DNA from: an uncultured Mailhella sp.
Lineage (GTDB): Bacteria; Desulfobacterota; Desulfovibrionia; Desulfovibrionales; Desulfovibrionaceae
Direction: 5' to 3'
Length of the DNA stretch: 64,000 bases
Assembly (NCBI RefSeq): GCF_963931295.1
Contig: NZ_OZ007001.1
Location: 2,559,001 to 2,623,000, forward strand
Shown here: in pieces, positions 1 to 9,618 of the stretch
Position numbering within the stretch: the stretch's first letter is position 1
How the letters are laid out: each line of letters starts with the position of its first letter
The notes under the pieces: generated by a model
Told to the model about the DNA's origin: nothing
The model's database searches: none
What the model saw: only the letters and a program-made list of their open reading frames with translations
Position numbers and translations under genes: made by a program

Positions 1-245
1 TCGTTTTTATTGGGTTCGCTTGATATCCGTCAACCGAAGGGGGGATAAACGGCCTGCGGCGTTCCGCACAGGCCCGGCGGATGCAGACTCATGGGGAAGC
101 GGTCGCCTGAAAAGAGTTCAGGACGGCGTGATGCGGAAAAACGCGGCGAGCTCTTGACATTGCCTGACGCACAAGGCATTCTCGCCCATCGTTCACCCAA
201 AGTCGGATGTTCCGGCCGGCGGTAACATGTGGAGTTTCACTGAGC
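1..245. other. Left-edge stretch without a supported gene
   Basis: No convincing gene. Frame 1 is open only to a TAA at 46-48, so a 15-codon tail of an upstream gene is possible but unsupported. A TTGACA hexamer at 154-159 with CATTCT 17 bases later (177-182) could be a weak promoter for the next gene; the -10 match is poor. Confidence 0.3.
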
Positions 246-743
246 ATGATTATTGATACTTTTCAACGTGGTTCCCGGTATGCGCTCGGCGCTCTCTGGA
301 GTGAATTCTTCCCCGAACTGATGAAGCTTGTCGAACAGGGAGAGGCCCTGCCGGACGGTCGCTATCCGCTGGCGGGCGGGCCCGAGCAGGGCGGCGTCAT
401 GGTCTCCGTGGAGACGTACGAGCCCAAAGATGAGTCGCAGGCACGCTACGAAAGTCACGATCTCATGGCTGATATTCAGGCCGTGCTTTCCGGCGACGAG
501 TTTCTTGACGTGTTTCCCCTGCAAGGGGAAGAAGTGGAAAGCATGCGCGACAACGGACGTGATCTTGTTTTCTATGCGGAAAAGCCCGAAGCGGCCTGTC
601 GAGTTCATCTGCGGCCGGGGCTGTTTGCCCTGGTGCTGCCCGGCGAGGCGCACATGCCCTGTCAGCGGGCCTGCAGCAACAAGGTGAAGAAGCTTGTGGT
701 CAAGATACCGGCGGACAAGCTGTCTGCGCCGCACTGCCGGTAA
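246..743 (+). CDS. YhcH/YjgK/YiaL-family protein (DUF386)
   Basis: 165 residues, close to the usual ~150 of this cupin-like family, whose members (YhcH, YiaL, the beta subunit of EBG galactosidase) sit in sugar or sialic acid pathways and bind a metal; their exact reaction is poorly defined. The signature is visible as SHDLMADIQ in the first half and LRPGLFALVLPGEAHMP near the end, with a Lys-rich C-terminus (KVKKLVVKI). The ATG at 246 is chosen over an upstream in-frame start because GGAG at 231-234 is correctly spaced and the family begins with MIIDT-like residues. It stands alone, with no sugar genes nearby, so its substrate cannot be inferred from context. Confidence 0.8.
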   Translation: MIIDTFQRGSRYALGALWSEFFPELMKLVEQGEALPDGRYPLAGGPEQGGVMVSVETYEPKDESQARYESHDLMADIQAVLSGDEFLDVFPLQGEEVESMRDNGRDLVFYAEKPEAACRVHLRPGLFALVLPGEAHMPCQRACSNKVKKLVVKIPADKLSAPHCR

Positions 744-874
744 CCTGTGTTTTGAGGAAAAGCGTTCCGGCTTTTCCGCGAGTCCAGAGCGCGGGCTTTC
801 TCCGGTCGCGCTCAGCCCCATTGCCTTACGCTCTTTCCGGCACGGCCGGAGCAGGAGCTTTTCAGGAGCAGATT

Positions 875-1096
875 ATGGATGTTTTTGATCAGGCTACGGA
901 ACTGGAAAGAATTGAACGTGAATCCGCGCTGCGTCAGGCCGCGAACGTCGGCTATCAGGAAGGCCCGGAATGGATAGACGGGAAGCCCTGCTGCCGCGAA
1001 TGCGGAGAGCCCATTCCCGAGGCCCGTCTGAAGGCGATTCCCGGCGTGGGACTTTGCCTTGCCTGCCAGGAAGAATGGGAGAAGGAACGCCAGTAG
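875..1096 (+). CDS. Small DksA/TraR-type zinc-finger protein
   Basis: 73 residues. The C-terminal half carries the DksA/TraR zinc finger: CRECGEPI, then CLACQ 17 residues later (C-x2-C-x17-C-x2-C pattern). An acidic helix precedes it. Short TraR-like members of this family bind RNA polymerase in the secondary channel and modulate transcription, but the long coiled coil of true DksA is absent here, so that role is only inferred. The start is fixed by CAGGAG at 863-868, 6 bases before ATG. An intrinsic terminator follows immediately, so this is probably a monocistronic unit. Confidence 0.75.
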   Translation: MDVFDQATELERIERESALRQAANVGYQEGPEWIDGKPCCRECGEPIPEARLKAIPGVGLCLACQEEWEKERQ

Positions 1097-1116
1097 GTCG
1101 CCCCATGAAAATAAAG

Positions 1117-1149
1117 ATCCGCCGTGTCGTCTGATGCGGCGGATTTTTT
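1117..1149 (+). terminator. Intrinsic terminator after the zinc-finger gene
   Basis: Perfect 8-bp stem ATCCGCCG (1117-1124) / CGGCGGAT (1137-1144) followed by a T run, 20 bases after the stop of the zinc-finger gene. Confidence 0.8.
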
Positions 1150-1448
1150 GTTTCCGGCGTCGGCGGTTTGAGGCCGTCGAAGAACGACGTTTTGCCGCAG
1201 CCGGGCAAGGCGAGCTCTGGCGCGTCGCTTCCGGAGCATCTTGCCCGCGGGCAGGGCCCGAATCAGCCGCAGGAAAAAGCGGGTTTTCCTGCGGGCGGGG
1301 TTGCGTTGATGAGGGCGAAGTGGGGCGGTCGCGCACAGGCGAGGCTCGCCGGGGTCGTGCTCCGGTCAGGGACGGACAGGCGGCGTCGGAGCGGGCTTGG
1401 CCCGACGTTTGCTGAGAAGGGATTTTCGTTGCCGGAGAGCGTGTTCGT
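1150..1448. other. GC-rich spacer, nothing recognised
   Basis: Open frames exist in several registers but none has a ribosome binding site together with recognisable protein sequence. It lies between the end of a plus-strand gene and the end of the minus-strand murI operon. Confidence 0.4.
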
Positions 1449-2444
1449 TCAGCGCTTCAGCCAGTGTTCGGCCTGAGCGGCGGTGCGTCCGTCCAGCAGC
1501 GGCAGCCAGACGGGCAGCGCCAGAGCGTCGAGAGCGGGCATGATGAGCCGCCCGTGATGCAGAAAGAAGGCTTCGTCGTCTTTCTCGTCGGGATGCAGCT
1601 GCGCGCCGTAGCGCCTGTCGCCAAGGAGCGGATGACCGAGCGCCGAGCAGTGGGCGCGTATCTGATGCCGCGCTCCTTTTAAAATGGTGCATCCTGCCAG
1701 CGTGACGGCGGAGGGAAGACGGCCTGTCCATCCGTGTTCTTTGAGATGCAGTCGGCGGCAGAGGTCGGCGGCGTTCAGCACGGCCAGCGGGTGCACTTCG
1801 GTGTGACGGCGCTTGTCGGGGTGCTCGGCCAGCTCCACCAGCACGCGGGAGCGGTTTTTCAACAGCAGTTTCTGCGCGGCGAGCGCGTCGTGTTCAAGCG
1901 CGCCTTCCAGCAGCGCCAGATAGCGCTTCACCGTGAGTCCGCGTTCCTGCGCGTCGCGGTACTGCCGCTCTCCGAGCTCGTCCAGCGCGGCCGTCGCCAG
2001 TCCGGACGTGGGAAAATCCAGACGATTCAGAAGAGAGGCATGGCACGCTTCGCCGATAATTTCGGGGAGCATGGCCTGAAGACTGACGCCGGGCTTTCCG
2101 GCAAGAGCTTCCGTGTGCATGGACGCGGGCTTGTACACGGCGGCAAGGTGCGGCGTGCAGGTCACAAGACGCGGCCGGTCTTCGGGAAAGAGCCGGGCGC
2201 GACCGGAAGCCGTCTGCGTTTCGGCAGACGGCGTCGAGGCGTCGGCGGGCGCGGCCTCCCTTACTTCGGCCACGTCGCCCGGACGCATTTTGCGCGAAGG
2301 CGGCGCGGGCCGGCCGTTCACTTCCACCAGACCGAGTTCGCAGAGGCGTCGGCGTCCGCGCAGTCCCATGCCGGGCAGCAGGCGTTCGAGCACGCGGTCG
2401 AGTCTGACGTCGTTTTCTTCGGGCAGAACCGTAAGGCGCGTCAT
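1449..2444 (-). CDS. RluA-family RNA pseudouridine synthase
   Basis: 331 residues. An S4 RNA-binding domain occupies about residues 1-65 (VRLDRVLERLLPG, VEVNGRPAPPS). The catalytic domain has the RluA-family motif NRLD at 140-143, with Asp143 as the expected nucleophile, followed by FPTSGLA, and the second motif GARHQIRAH at 257-265. The enzyme converts uridine to pseudouridine in rRNA or tRNA; which RluA-type target cannot be told. The active-site motif has Asn where many members have His before Arg-Leu-Asp, a tolerated variant. It starts one base after the truA stop codon, so it is translationally coupled and is the last gene of the murI-truA operon. Confidence 0.85.
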   Translation of the reverse strand: MTRLTVLPEENDVRLDRVLERLLPGMGLRGRRRLCELGLVEVNGRPAPPSRKMRPGDVAEVREAAPADASTPSAETQTASGRARLFPEDRPRLVTCTPHLAAVYKPASMHTEALAGKPGVSLQAMLPEIIGEACHASLLNRLDFPTSGLATAALDELGERQYRDAQERGLTVKRYLALLEGALEHDALAAQKLLLKNRSRVLVELAEHPDKRRHTEVHPLAVLNAADLCRRLHLKEHGWTGRLPSAVTLAGCTILKGARHQIRAHCSALGHPLLGDRRYGAQLHPDEKDDEAFFLHHGRLIMPALDALALPVWLPLLDGRTAAQAEHWLKR

Positions 2445-2445
2445 G

Positions 2446-3264
2446 CTATTCCTCGCTTATCCAGCCTTCCGGCCGGGGATCGCCTTCATACCATATCTGC
2501 GTCATGGTCAGGCCCTGCGGCGGCGCGGTGAAGGGTGCCTTGCGCCTGTCGCCGGAGGCAAGCAGCGCGGGAACGGCTTCGGGGTCGAACTTGCCGCGTC
2601 CGCAGGCTACCATGAGCCCCACGAGGTTGCGCACCATCTGCTTGAGAAAGCCGTTGGCCTCGAAGCGCACGTCGATCTGACGGCAGCCTTCGGGCAGGGC
2701 GGCGTCCGGCGTGCGCGCGGGATTGCGCGTGATGCTGAAAATGGTGCGCACCGTGCTTTTGTGCGGCGTGCCCGCGTTCTGCAATGCCGCGAAGTCGTGC
2801 GTGCCCACAAGGTGTTCGACGGCGGCGTCGAAGCGGTCCAAGTCGAGCGGACCGCACGCCCACACGAAGGGGTAGAGCTTGGGCGGCGTGCAGAGATGAT
2901 CGAGCCACAGCGAATAGGTGTAGGCCTTGCGCTTCACGCTGAAGCAGGCGTCGAAGGAATCGGGCACGATGCGCGCGTCGAGAACGCGGATGTCGCGGGG
3001 CAGCAGCGTGTTCAGCGCCAGCTGCCAGCGCACGTGTGCGCGCTCTTCGGGAATGTCGCAGTGGGCCACCTGCGCGTCGGCGTGAACGCCGGCGTCGGTG
3101 CGGCCCGCGCCCTGCACGTGGGTGGGCCTGCCCGCCACGTGGGAGACGGCTTCGGCCACGCAGGCCTGCACGGTGGGCGGATCTTCCCTGTCTTTCCAGG
3201 CCTGAATCTGCCAGCCGTGGTAATGGGTTCCTACATAGGCGAGAGTGAGCTTGAGACGCGGCAT
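2446..3264 (-). CDS. truA: tRNA pseudouridine(38-40) synthase TruA
   Basis: 272 residues, normal TruA length. The N-terminus shows LAYVGTHYHGWQ, and the catalytic motif GRTDAGVHA is at 54-62 with Asp57 as nucleophile. The protein modifies positions 38-40 of the tRNA anticodon stem-loop in the cytoplasm. Its ATG shares one base (A at 3264) with the TGA of murI, and its own stop is one base from the next start, so murI, truA and the RluA-type gene form a tightly coupled minus-strand operon. Confidence 0.95.
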   Translation of the reverse strand: MPRLKLTLAYVGTHYHGWQIQAWKDREDPPTVQACVAEAVSHVAGRPTHVQGAGRTDAGVHADAQVAHCDIPEERAHVRWQLALNTLLPRDIRVLDARIVPDSFDACFSVKRKAYTYSLWLDHLCTPPKLYPFVWACGPLDLDRFDAAVEHLVGTHDFAALQNAGTPHKSTVRTIFSITRNPARTPDAALPEGCRQIDVRFEANGFLKQMVRNLVGLMVACGRGKFDPEAVPALLASGDRRKAPFTAPPQGLTMTQIWYEGDPRPEGWISEE

Positions 3265-4151
3265 CAGAGTTCCACCAGTTCTACGGTACAGGGTGCTATG
3301 GGGATGCCCAGAAAAAGTTCGCCCATGCGGGTGAAGCGGGGCACGTCGTCGGTGGTGAGAAAGCGCACGGAGCCGGGGCAGAGAGGCATGCCCACATCGG
3401 GGCCGGAGCCGCGGGCGAGATGCTTTTCCTGCAGGAGCTTTCGCACGTCGCGCGCGGTGTTGCCGGCGGAGTCCACCAGCGTGACCCCTTCGCCCGCCAC
3501 ATGGGCTATGGCGTTGCGCAAAAGCGGAAAATGCGTGCAGGCCAGCACCAGCGTGTCGGGGACTTCCAGCCCCTGTTCGCGTGGATCGTGAAAAATCGGA
3601 TCGAGATACCGGGCCGCCAGTCCTTCGGCAAGCGGACCTTCAAGCAGCCCGTCCTCCACCATGGACACGAACAGCGGACAGGCGAGCGCGGAAATGCGCG
3701 CCTGCGGCATGCGCTGAAGAATGGCCCGTTCGTAGGCGCGGCCGCGTATGGTGCCGCTGGTGGCGATGACGGCAATGTAGCCGCTTTTCGTGGCCCGGCA
3801 GGCGGCTTCGGCTCCGGGTTCGACCACGCCCACCACGTCGATGTCGGGATGCGCGGCCTGCACCAGAGGAAGCGCCGCGGCCGTGGCGGTGTTGCAGGCG
3901 ATGACGAGCAGCTTTATGCCGCGTTCCACCAGCTTGTCGGCAGCTTCCAGCGCGTATCTCTGCACGGTTTCCACGCCCTTGGTGCCGTAGGGCATGCGGG
4001 CGGTGTCGCCCAGGTAGAGAAACGATTCGTTGGGAAGCTGTTCCCGCATGGCGCGCAGCACCGTCATGCCGCCCACGCCGGAATCGAAGAGTCCTATGGG
4101 CAGCTCGCGCAGAGCGGAAAGGCTGGAGGAAAGGCCTTGAGTGGTAATCAT
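3264..4151 (-). CDS. murI: Glutamate racemase MurI
   Basis: 295 residues. It makes D-glutamate for peptidoglycan. Both catalytic cysteines are present: Cys86 in IACNTAT and Cys205 in LACTHFPLL; the N-terminal IGLFDSGVGGMT loop and GDTARMPYGTK are characteristic. The frame is open for a further 60 codons upstream, but the ATG at 4151 is chosen because GAGG precedes it at good spacing and homologues begin just before the IGLFDSG strand. First gene of the operon with truA and the RluA-type synthase; the 254-bp gap to the divergent gene at 4406 should hold its promoter. Confidence 0.95.
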   Translation of the reverse strand: MITTQGLSSSLSALRELPIGLFDSGVGGMTVLRAMREQLPNESFLYLGDTARMPYGTKGVETVQRYALEAADKLVERGIKLLVIACNTATAAALPLVQAAHPDIDVVGVVEPGAEAACRATKSGYIAVIATSGTIRGRAYERAILQRMPQARISALACPLFVSMVEDGLLEGPLAEGLAARYLDPIFHDPREQGLEVPDTLVLACTHFPLLRNAIAHVAGEGVTLVDSAGNTARDVRKLLQEKHLARGSGPDVGMPLCPGSVRFLTTDDVPRFTRMGELFLGIPIAPCTVELVEL

Positions 4152-4405
4152 GGAGTCCTCGCGTCTTGGAAATATGGGACTTGAGTCCCTTGTTCCTAAC
4201 GCGGGGGAGAGGGTGGGGTCAATGCCGGGAAGCGGTCGCGGGGGCGGCGGACCAGATTTTTGCGGAAAGAAGACCTTTTCATGCCGCAGGCGTCTTGACA
4301 AGAAAACTGAACTGTAACAAACACAGTACAAGAAATCCCGGACGCGCTGCCGGGCCTTGAGGTCCGTTGGACCAGTGATTTTTTGATGTTTTGAGGGCTT
4401 TTTGC

Positions 4406-4654
4406 ATGAGTTCCGCTTCGGTCACGCTCAGAGGTACAGTTTCTCCCCTTGAAGGCGGCCCCTGCCGCGTTGCACTTCTTGATGAAGAAGAACAGGAATG
4501 GCCTATCTTTCCCCGCGGAGCGGGGGCGGATCTGGCAGAAATGGTCGGATCTCCCGTGGAATTGCTGTGCAATGTCATGGAAGAAGATCAGCGCCGCATC
4601 TATGTGCGTTCCTACAAGTTCCTTGACGAGGCGGACAACGACCCCTGGATCTGA
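4406..4654 (+). CDS. Small acidic protein, function unknown
   Basis: 82 residues, acidic, not recognised. It has a short beta-rich pattern (VTLRGTVSPLEGG, CRVALLDEEEQEW, RIYVRSYKFLDEADNDPW) and no signal peptide or membrane segment. The ATG at 4406 has GAGG at 4393-4396, nine bases upstream. Codon use is that of the neighbours, and the frame fills the space between the divergent murI promoter region and aroD, so it is probably real. It may be co-transcribed with aroD 118 bases downstream. Confidence 0.6.
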   Translation: MSSASVTLRGTVSPLEGGPCRVALLDEEEQEWPIFPRGAGADLAEMVGSPVELLCNVMEEDQRRIYVRSYKFLDEADNDPWI

Positions 4655-4772
4655 TTGAACGGGGCGCGTTTTTCGTTCCGCAGTGCAGAAAAAGGCTGCA
4701 CGACGCGTGTTTTTTTCGCGCTCGTGCGCGGTCTTTTGTTTCGCGCGGATCACTCGCAACTTCGGGAATGTC

Positions 4773-5546
4773 ATGAATATTGTTCACATAGGTCGTCTTG
4801 CCGTAGGCAGGGGGCGTCCCTGCATCATTGTTCCGCTCACCTCTTCCGACCTGTCCGGTCTGTGCGAGGAGGCGGAGCGGCTTTCCTCTCTTCCCGCCGA
4901 CATGGCCGAATGGCGGGTAGACATGTTCTGCGGCTCTTCCGGCGTGGATGAGGCGGCCGTGCTTGAGGCTCTTTTTGCGCTTCGGCAGGCGCTGACCGTG
5001 CCGCTTCTGGCCACGTTCCGCACCACGGATGAGGGCGGCTGCTGCCCGGTAAGCGACGAGGGGTATGCCTCGCTCTGCGCGAAGCTTTGCGAAAGCGGCC
5101 AGATCGACGCGCTGGACGTGGAAGCCTTTTTCCGTTCCGGCAGATCCAAAGAGATCATTGCCCGGGCCCATGCCTGCGGGATTCCCGTGGTGGCGAGCAA
5201 TCACGACTTTTCCGCCACGCCTCCCAGGGAGGAAATGGTGCGTCGTCTGCTCTTCATGCAGGACGAGCTTGGAGCCGACATTCTTAAAATCGCGGTCATG
5301 CCGCAGAGCAGGGCCGACGTGCTCTCTCTGCTCGCCGCCACGGAAGAGGCGTCGCGAAGGGCGCATCAGCCGGTCGTGACCATGAGCATGGGGCCGCTCG
5401 GCGTGGTGAGCCGCGTGTGCGGACAGAGCTTCGGCAGCGCCGCCACCTTCGGCTCGGCGAAAAGCGCCAGCGCTCCGGGGCAGATGGACGTATCCTCTCT
5501 CGATTGTGTGCTGCGCGCGCTCGATGAGGCCTGCGGCGGAGCCTAG
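4773..5546 (+). CDS. aroD: 3-dehydroquinate dehydratase, type I (AroD)
   Basis: 257 residues. It carries out the third step of the shikimate pathway. The class I active site is visible: the Schiff-base lysine Lys172 in DILKIAVMP and the general acid/base His144 in ASNHDF, close to the positions in the E. coli enzyme. WRVDMF and LATFRTTDEGG are also family motifs. The start is the ATG at 4773 that gives the family's usual N-terminus; no strong Shine-Dalgarno sequence is seen. An intrinsic terminator lies about 170 bases after the stop. Confidence 0.93.
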   Translation: MNIVHIGRLAVGRGRPCIIVPLTSSDLSGLCEEAERLSSLPADMAEWRVDMFCGSSGVDEAAVLEALFALRQALTVPLLATFRTTDEGGCCPVSDEGYASLCAKLCESGQIDALDVEAFFRSGRSKEIIARAHACGIPVVASNHDFSATPPREEMVRRLLFMQDELGADILKIAVMPQSRADVLSLLAATEEASRRAHQPVVTMSMGPLGVVSRVCGQSFGSAATFGSAKSASAPGQMDVSSLDCVLRALDEACGGA

Positions 5547-5973
5547 GGCGCAAAGGCGCTCCGGCGCTGCCGATGACTGAGCCTTGGTGTTGCCTGCATC
5601 TTTGCAGAAAACATGCGGCGTCCCCGGCGGGAGCATGCGCTGTTCCTTGAGCCTGCTCAGATCGTCGCGGGAGCATGGCGCTCCGTCCGTCTGACCATAG
5701 TTCCTTAAATAAAGAAGAACCGTCTTTTCCGGCCTGTCGGGAGAGGCGGTTCTTTTTGTCCGGAAGACGCGAGAGAAGCCGTGAAAGGCGCGCAGAGGGC
5801 GCTGAATGGAAAGCGGTCTGCTGCCCAGAACGCGGGACGGGCGGGGGTGGGCGTGTTCTGCGGGCCTGCGGCGAAACATGAGGCGCAGGCGGTTCCCGCG
5901 TCTTTCGTACAGACGGCGCGCTCGTCTCCGGCTGTTTGACCGAAATCGACAATTTTCAAAAAAATTTTTCCTT
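5547..5973. other. Intergenic region before dnaK
   Basis: No gene supported. It contains a terminator (listed separately) and, at its right end, the candidate heat-shock promoter of dnaK. No CIRCE inverted repeat was found. Confidence 0.5.
5715..5757 (+). terminator. Intrinsic terminator downstream of aroD
   Basis: Arms AAGAACCG (5715-5722) and CGGTTCTT (5747-5754) pair perfectly, the stem can be extended inward by CTTTTCC/GGGAGAG, and a T run follows. Confidence 0.7.
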
Positions 5974-5983
5974 CCCCCCTAGA
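5954..5983 (+). promoter_or_regulatory. Candidate sigma-32-type promoter of dnaK
   Basis: TTTCAAA at 5954-5960 matches 5 of 7 bases of the sigma-32 -35 consensus CTTGAAA, and the C-rich CCCCCTAG at 5975-5982 resembles the -10 CCCCATNT at a 14-base spacing. The position, about 100 bases before the dnaK start, is sensible. A similar arrangement precedes groES. Confidence 0.4.
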
Positions 5984-6079
5984 CGGACCGCAAAACGGAA
6001 TTACCTATTGCATGTAAGAGTTCAGCCCTCAGGGCGGGCTCTTCCCCAACATGTGCAATATCTGAGGAGGAAATATAGT

Positions 6080-7981
6080 ATGGGCAAGATTATTGGTATC
6101 GACCTTGGCACCACCAACAGCTGCGTTTATGTGATGGAAGGCAAGGAGCCCAAGTGCATCTCCAATCCCAATGGCGGCCGGACCACTCCGTCCATCGTCG
6201 CTTTTACCGATAAGGAACGTCTGGTGGGCGAAACCGCCAAGCGTCAGGCTGTCACCAACCCCGACCGCACCATTTTCGCCGTCAAGCGTCTCATGGGCCG
6301 TCGCGCCGATTCTCCTGAAGTGCAGCACTGGATGCAGCACGCTCCCTACGCCATCGTGGCTTCCGCCAACGGCGACGCCGCCGTGCGCGTGGACGGGCAT
6401 GACTACAGCCCTCAGGAAATTTCCGCCGTCATTCTCGGCCAGCTCAAGAAGGACGCCGAAGCATACCTCGGCGAACCTGTGACCGAAGCCGTCATCACTG
6501 TGCCTGCCTACTTCAACGACGCTCAGCGTCAGGCCACCAAGGACGCCGGCAAAATCGCCGGTCTTGAAGTGAAGCGTATCATCAACGAGCCTACCGCCGC
6601 TTCTCTGGCGTACGGCTTCGACCGCAAGGCCAATGAAAAGATCGCCGTGTACGACCTCGGCGGCGGCACCTTTGATATCTCCATCCTCGAAGTCGGCGAC
6701 AACGTCGTGGAAGTGCGCGCCACCAACGGCGATACCTTCCTCGGCGGCGAAGACTTCGACCAGCGCATCATCCGCTACATGGTGGATGAATTCAAGGGCC
6801 AGTACGGCATTGATCTGTCGCAGGACCGCATGGCTCTGCAGCGTCTGAAGGAAGCGGCTGAAAACGCCAAGAAGGAACTCTCCAACTCTCTGGAAACCCA
6901 GATCAACCTGCCCTTCATCACGGCTGACGCCACCGGCCCCAAGCATCTCATGATGACCCTCACCCGCGCCAAGCTCGAACAGATGGTCATGGATCTGGTG
7001 GAACGCTCCATCGAACCCTGCCGCAAGGCTCTTGCCGACGCCGGTCTCTCCGCTTCCGACATCGACGAAGTGGTTCTGGTCGGCGGCATGACCCGTATGC
7101 CTCTGGTGCAGAAGAAGGTCGGCGAATTCTTCGGCAAGGATCCCAACCGTTCCGTGAATCCCGATGAAGTGGTGGCCATGGGTGCTTCCATTCAGGGCGC
7201 CATTCTCACCGGCGACGTCAAGGACGTGCTGCTGCTCGACGTGACTCCGCTTTCCCTCGGCATTGAAACCATGGGCGGCGTGTTCACCAAGCTGATCGAC
7301 CGCAACACCACCATTCCTACCCGCAAGAGTCAGACCTTCTCCACCGCTGCGGACAACCAGCCTGCCGTGGACATTCATGTTCTGCAGGGCGAACGCCCCA
7401 TGGCGGCCGACAACATGACTCTGGGCAACTTCCAGCTCACCGGCATTCCCGCCGCGCCCCGCGGCGTGCCGCAGATTGAAGTTACCTTCGACATCGACGC
7501 CAACGGCATCGTGAACGTGTCCGCCAAGGACCTCGGCACCGGCAAGGAACAGTCCATCCAGATCAAGTCTTCTTCCGGCCTCAGCGAAGAAGAGATCAAC
7601 AAGCTGGTGCGCGAAGCTGAAGCCAACGCCGCGGAAGACAAGAAGAAGCAGGAAAACATCGAGGCCCGCAACCAGGCTGACGCCCTGATCTACGCTACCG
7701 AAAAGTCCCTCAAGGATCTCGGCGACAAGGTTGATCCTGCGGTCAAGTCCGACGTGGAAAGCAAGACCGAAGTGCTCAAGAAGGCCATGGAAGGCACCGA
7801 CACCGATGCCATCAAGAAGGCTTCCGACGACCTCTCGCAGGCTTCCCACAAGCTGGCTGAAATGCTCTACAAGAACGCTCAGGCTCAGCAGCAGGGCGCT
7901 CAGGCCGGACAGCAGGCTCAGCAGAGCGGCGGCAAGAAGGATGACGACGTTGTTGACGCCGACTTCACCGAAGTGAAGTAA
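6080..7981 (+). CDS. dnaK: Chaperone DnaK (Hsp70)
   Basis: 633 residues, full length. ATPase domain motifs: [10 protein letters not shown] near the N-terminus, [31 protein letters not shown] and [13 protein letters not shown]; the substrate-binding domain begins around residue 390 and the protein ends with the acidic [13 protein letters not shown] tail typical of DnaK. It folds and rescues cytosolic proteins with DnaJ and GrpE, neither of which is in the window. The frame is open upstream, but GAGGAGG at 6064-6070 sets the ATG at 6080. Codon use is strongly biased, as expected for an abundant protein. It stands alone, with a terminator right after it. Confidence 0.98.
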   Translation: MGKIIGIDLGTTNSCVYVMEGKEPKCISNPNGGRTTPSIVAFTDKERLVGETAKRQAVTNPDRTIFAVKRLMGRRADSPEVQHWMQHAPYAIVASANGDAAVRVDGHDYSPQEISAVILGQLKKDAEAYLGEPVTEAVITVPAYFNDAQRQATKDAGKIAGLEVKRIINEPTAASLAYGFDRKANEKIAVYDLGGGTFDISILEVGDNVVEVRATNGDTFLGGEDFDQRIIRYMVDEFKGQYGIDLSQDRMALQRLKEAAENAKKELSNSLETQINLPFITADATGPKHLMMTLTRAKLEQMVMDLVERSIEPCRKALADAGLSASDIDEVVLVGGMTRMPLVQKKVGEFFGKDPNRSVNPDEVVAMGASIQGAILTGDVKDVLLLDVTPLSLGIETMGGVFTKLIDRNTTIPTRKSQTFSTAADNQPAVDIHVLQGERPMAADNMTLGNFQLTGIPAAPRGVPQIEVTFDIDANGIVNVSAKDLGTGKEQSIQIKSSSGLSEEEINKLVREAEANAAEDKKKQENIEARNQADALIYATEKSLKDLGDKVDPAVKSDVESKTEVLKKAMEGTDTDAIKKASDDLSQASHKLAEMLYKNAQAQQQGAQAGQQAQQSGGKKDDDVVDADFTEVK

Positions 7982-8011
7982 GCCCTCGGTTTCCGTCTGA
8001 ACACCGATCTC

Positions 8012-8049
8012 AGGCCCCCGTCCCGCCCGGACGGGGGCCTTCCTCTTTT
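8012..8049 (+). terminator. Intrinsic terminator of dnaK
   Basis: Perfect 12-bp stem AGGCCCCCGTCC (8012-8023) / GGACGGGGGCCT (8029-8040) followed by TTCCTCTTTT. Confidence 0.85.
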
Positions 8050-8119
8050 CTTCGGGCGGCGCGGGCTCGGCAGCACCGCAGCCGTCCCTCCTCCCACGCG
8101 CGGCATGCGCGCCATAATG

Positions 8120-8172
8120 AAAACGCCTTTTTCCTCGAACGGCATGTCCGCGACGGGAAAAGGCGTTTTTTT
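8120..8172. terminator. Bidirectional terminator between dnaK and the P1 peptidase gene
   Basis: Long stem with arms AAAACGCCTTTTTCC and GGGAAAAGGCGTTTTT; T runs occur on both strands, so it can serve transcripts arriving from either side. The convergent minus-strand gene ends at 8250. Confidence 0.75.
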
Positions 8173-8249
8173 GTGCCTGAAAGAAGGGCCTGGTCTCACG
8201 ACCGGAATGTGTTTGCGGCGCGATGGTTTGTTGCCGGGGAAGGGCCGCG

Positions 8250-9230
8250 CTAGAACGAAAGATCGCGCGCGGCAGGGCAGTCTGCCGTGCCGACGGCGCA
8301 GCGCACGGCCGCGTTGACGGCTTTTCCCATGACGTAGGCGGCCAGGGTGCCCACGGCGTCCTGATGGGCGCGCACGCGCCCCGACGAGAGCGCGTAGATG
8401 CTGTCGCCGTCGGCGGAAGTGTGAACCGGACGTATGGTTCTGGCAAGACCGTTGTGCGACATGGCGGCAATTTTTTTCAGCCGGGTCTTGTCGAATGCTG
8501 CATTGGTGAGCACGCAGCCGATGGTGGTGTTGCCGGTGAAGAGATTGTCCGCGCGTTCGGCGCAGGTGCGCAGCAGTTCCCGTTCGCTGTCCGCAAAGCT
8601 CTTTTTGTCCGGCGAGAGCATGCCGGCGAGGCGCTTTCCTGTGTCGATGTCGAACACGTCGCCCAGCGCGTTGACCGCAACCACGGCTCCCACCATGACG
8701 TCTCCCATGCGCGCCGCATAGCAGCCGAGGCCGGATTTCATCATGAATTCCGCTCCGTTGAGCTTGCCCACGGTGCAGCCCGTGCCAGCGCCGACATTGC
8801 CGCACGCGACGCGGTTCCCGGCGGCGTCGAGGCAGGCATGATAGGCCATGTCGGCATCGGGCCGGGCCGAAGCGTCTCCTATGCCGAGATCGTACAGACA
8901 GGAGGCGCACACCAGCGGAACGTGAGCGAAACCGGTGTCGAACCCCCGGCCTCGCTCTTCCAGAAAGCGCATGACGCCGTCCGCCGCGCGCAGCCCGAAG
9001 GCGCTGCCGCCGGCAAGCAGCACGGCGTGAATGCGTTCGCAGGCGGCCACGGGGGAGAGCAGCTCCGTTTCGCGGGACGCAGGGCCGCCGCCGCGAACGT
9101 CGAGTCCCGCAGCCATGTCGGTTTCGGCAAGCACAACGGTGCAGCCCGTCATGCCTCTCTTATCCTGAGCGTGTCCGATAAAAAATCCGGGAATGTCGCT
9201 CAGCGGTATTTCCGTCAGAAAAGATTTCAT
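8250..9230 (-). CDS. P1-family (DmpA/NylC-type) peptidase or amidase
   Basis: 326 residues. Family S58/P1 proteins are made as one chain and cleave themselves to expose an N-terminal nucleophile; they act on N-terminal amino acids or amides (DmpA, 6-aminohexanoate oligomer hydrolase). The self-cleavage site is seen at Asn234-Thr235 in TGNTTIGCV, and the family's LLAGGSAFGL and GNVGAGTG stretches are at about 72-81 and 144-151. The ATG at 9230 is preceded by GGAGAACTC-like sequence. No partner genes adjoin. The natural substrate is unknown; an amidase role is plausible but unproven. Confidence 0.85.
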   Translation of the reverse strand: MKSFLTEIPLSDIPGFFIGHAQDKRGMTGCTVVLAETDMAAGLDVRGGGPASRETELLSPVAACERIHAVLLAGGSAFGLRAADGVMRFLEERGRGFDTGFAHVPLVCASCLYDLGIGDASARPDADMAYHACLDAAGNRVACGNVGAGTGCTVGKLNGAEFMMKSGLGCYAARMGDVMVGAVVAVNALGDVFDIDTGKRLAGMLSPDKKSFADSERELLRTCAERADNLFTGNTTIGCVLTNAAFDKTRLKKIAAMSHNGLARTIRPVHTSADGDSIYALSSGRVRAHQDAVGTLAAYVMGKAVNAAVRCAVGTADCPAARDLSF

Positions 9231-9618
9231 GAGTTCTCCTTGAACCGTGTTCGACGTGTCGGAAAAGGGTCTGCGGGTATCGTTGCGGGTAAATGGGAGG
9301 CGTCAGTCGAGTCGTTATCCTAAAAGGCGCGTGATGGCTTTACTGAAGGCTCTTGCAGCGGCTTTATGTTTCGAAGCAGTTCGACAGCTTGCCGAATTGA
9401 GCCTGCGAGTCGGACGTGAGCAGTTTTTCCGCAGAGTTGCGTATCAGACGAATTTTTGCTGCTGGTTGGGTCTTTGCTTTTCCGCAGGGATGGGAGGGAG
9501 CATTTGACGTGGAGCAGACTTTCCGATATTTGCGGGCACGCTTTTTCCCTTCTCCTGCAGAGGGCGCGTTGCCCGCGCTCCTGCCTTTGCGGCAAGAGGT
9601 CGGCGGCTCATGCAGAGT
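9231..9618. other. Intergenic region, nothing recognised
   Basis: Lies between the divergent start of the P1 peptidase gene and the end of the YqaA-like gene. Short open frames here have neither ribosome binding sites nor recognisable sequence. Confidence 0.4.

Noticed and set aside
5547..6079. CIRCE element for HrcA before dnaK (and before groES)
   Set aside because: The TTAGCACTC-N9-GAGTGCTAA pattern was not found in either upstream region.
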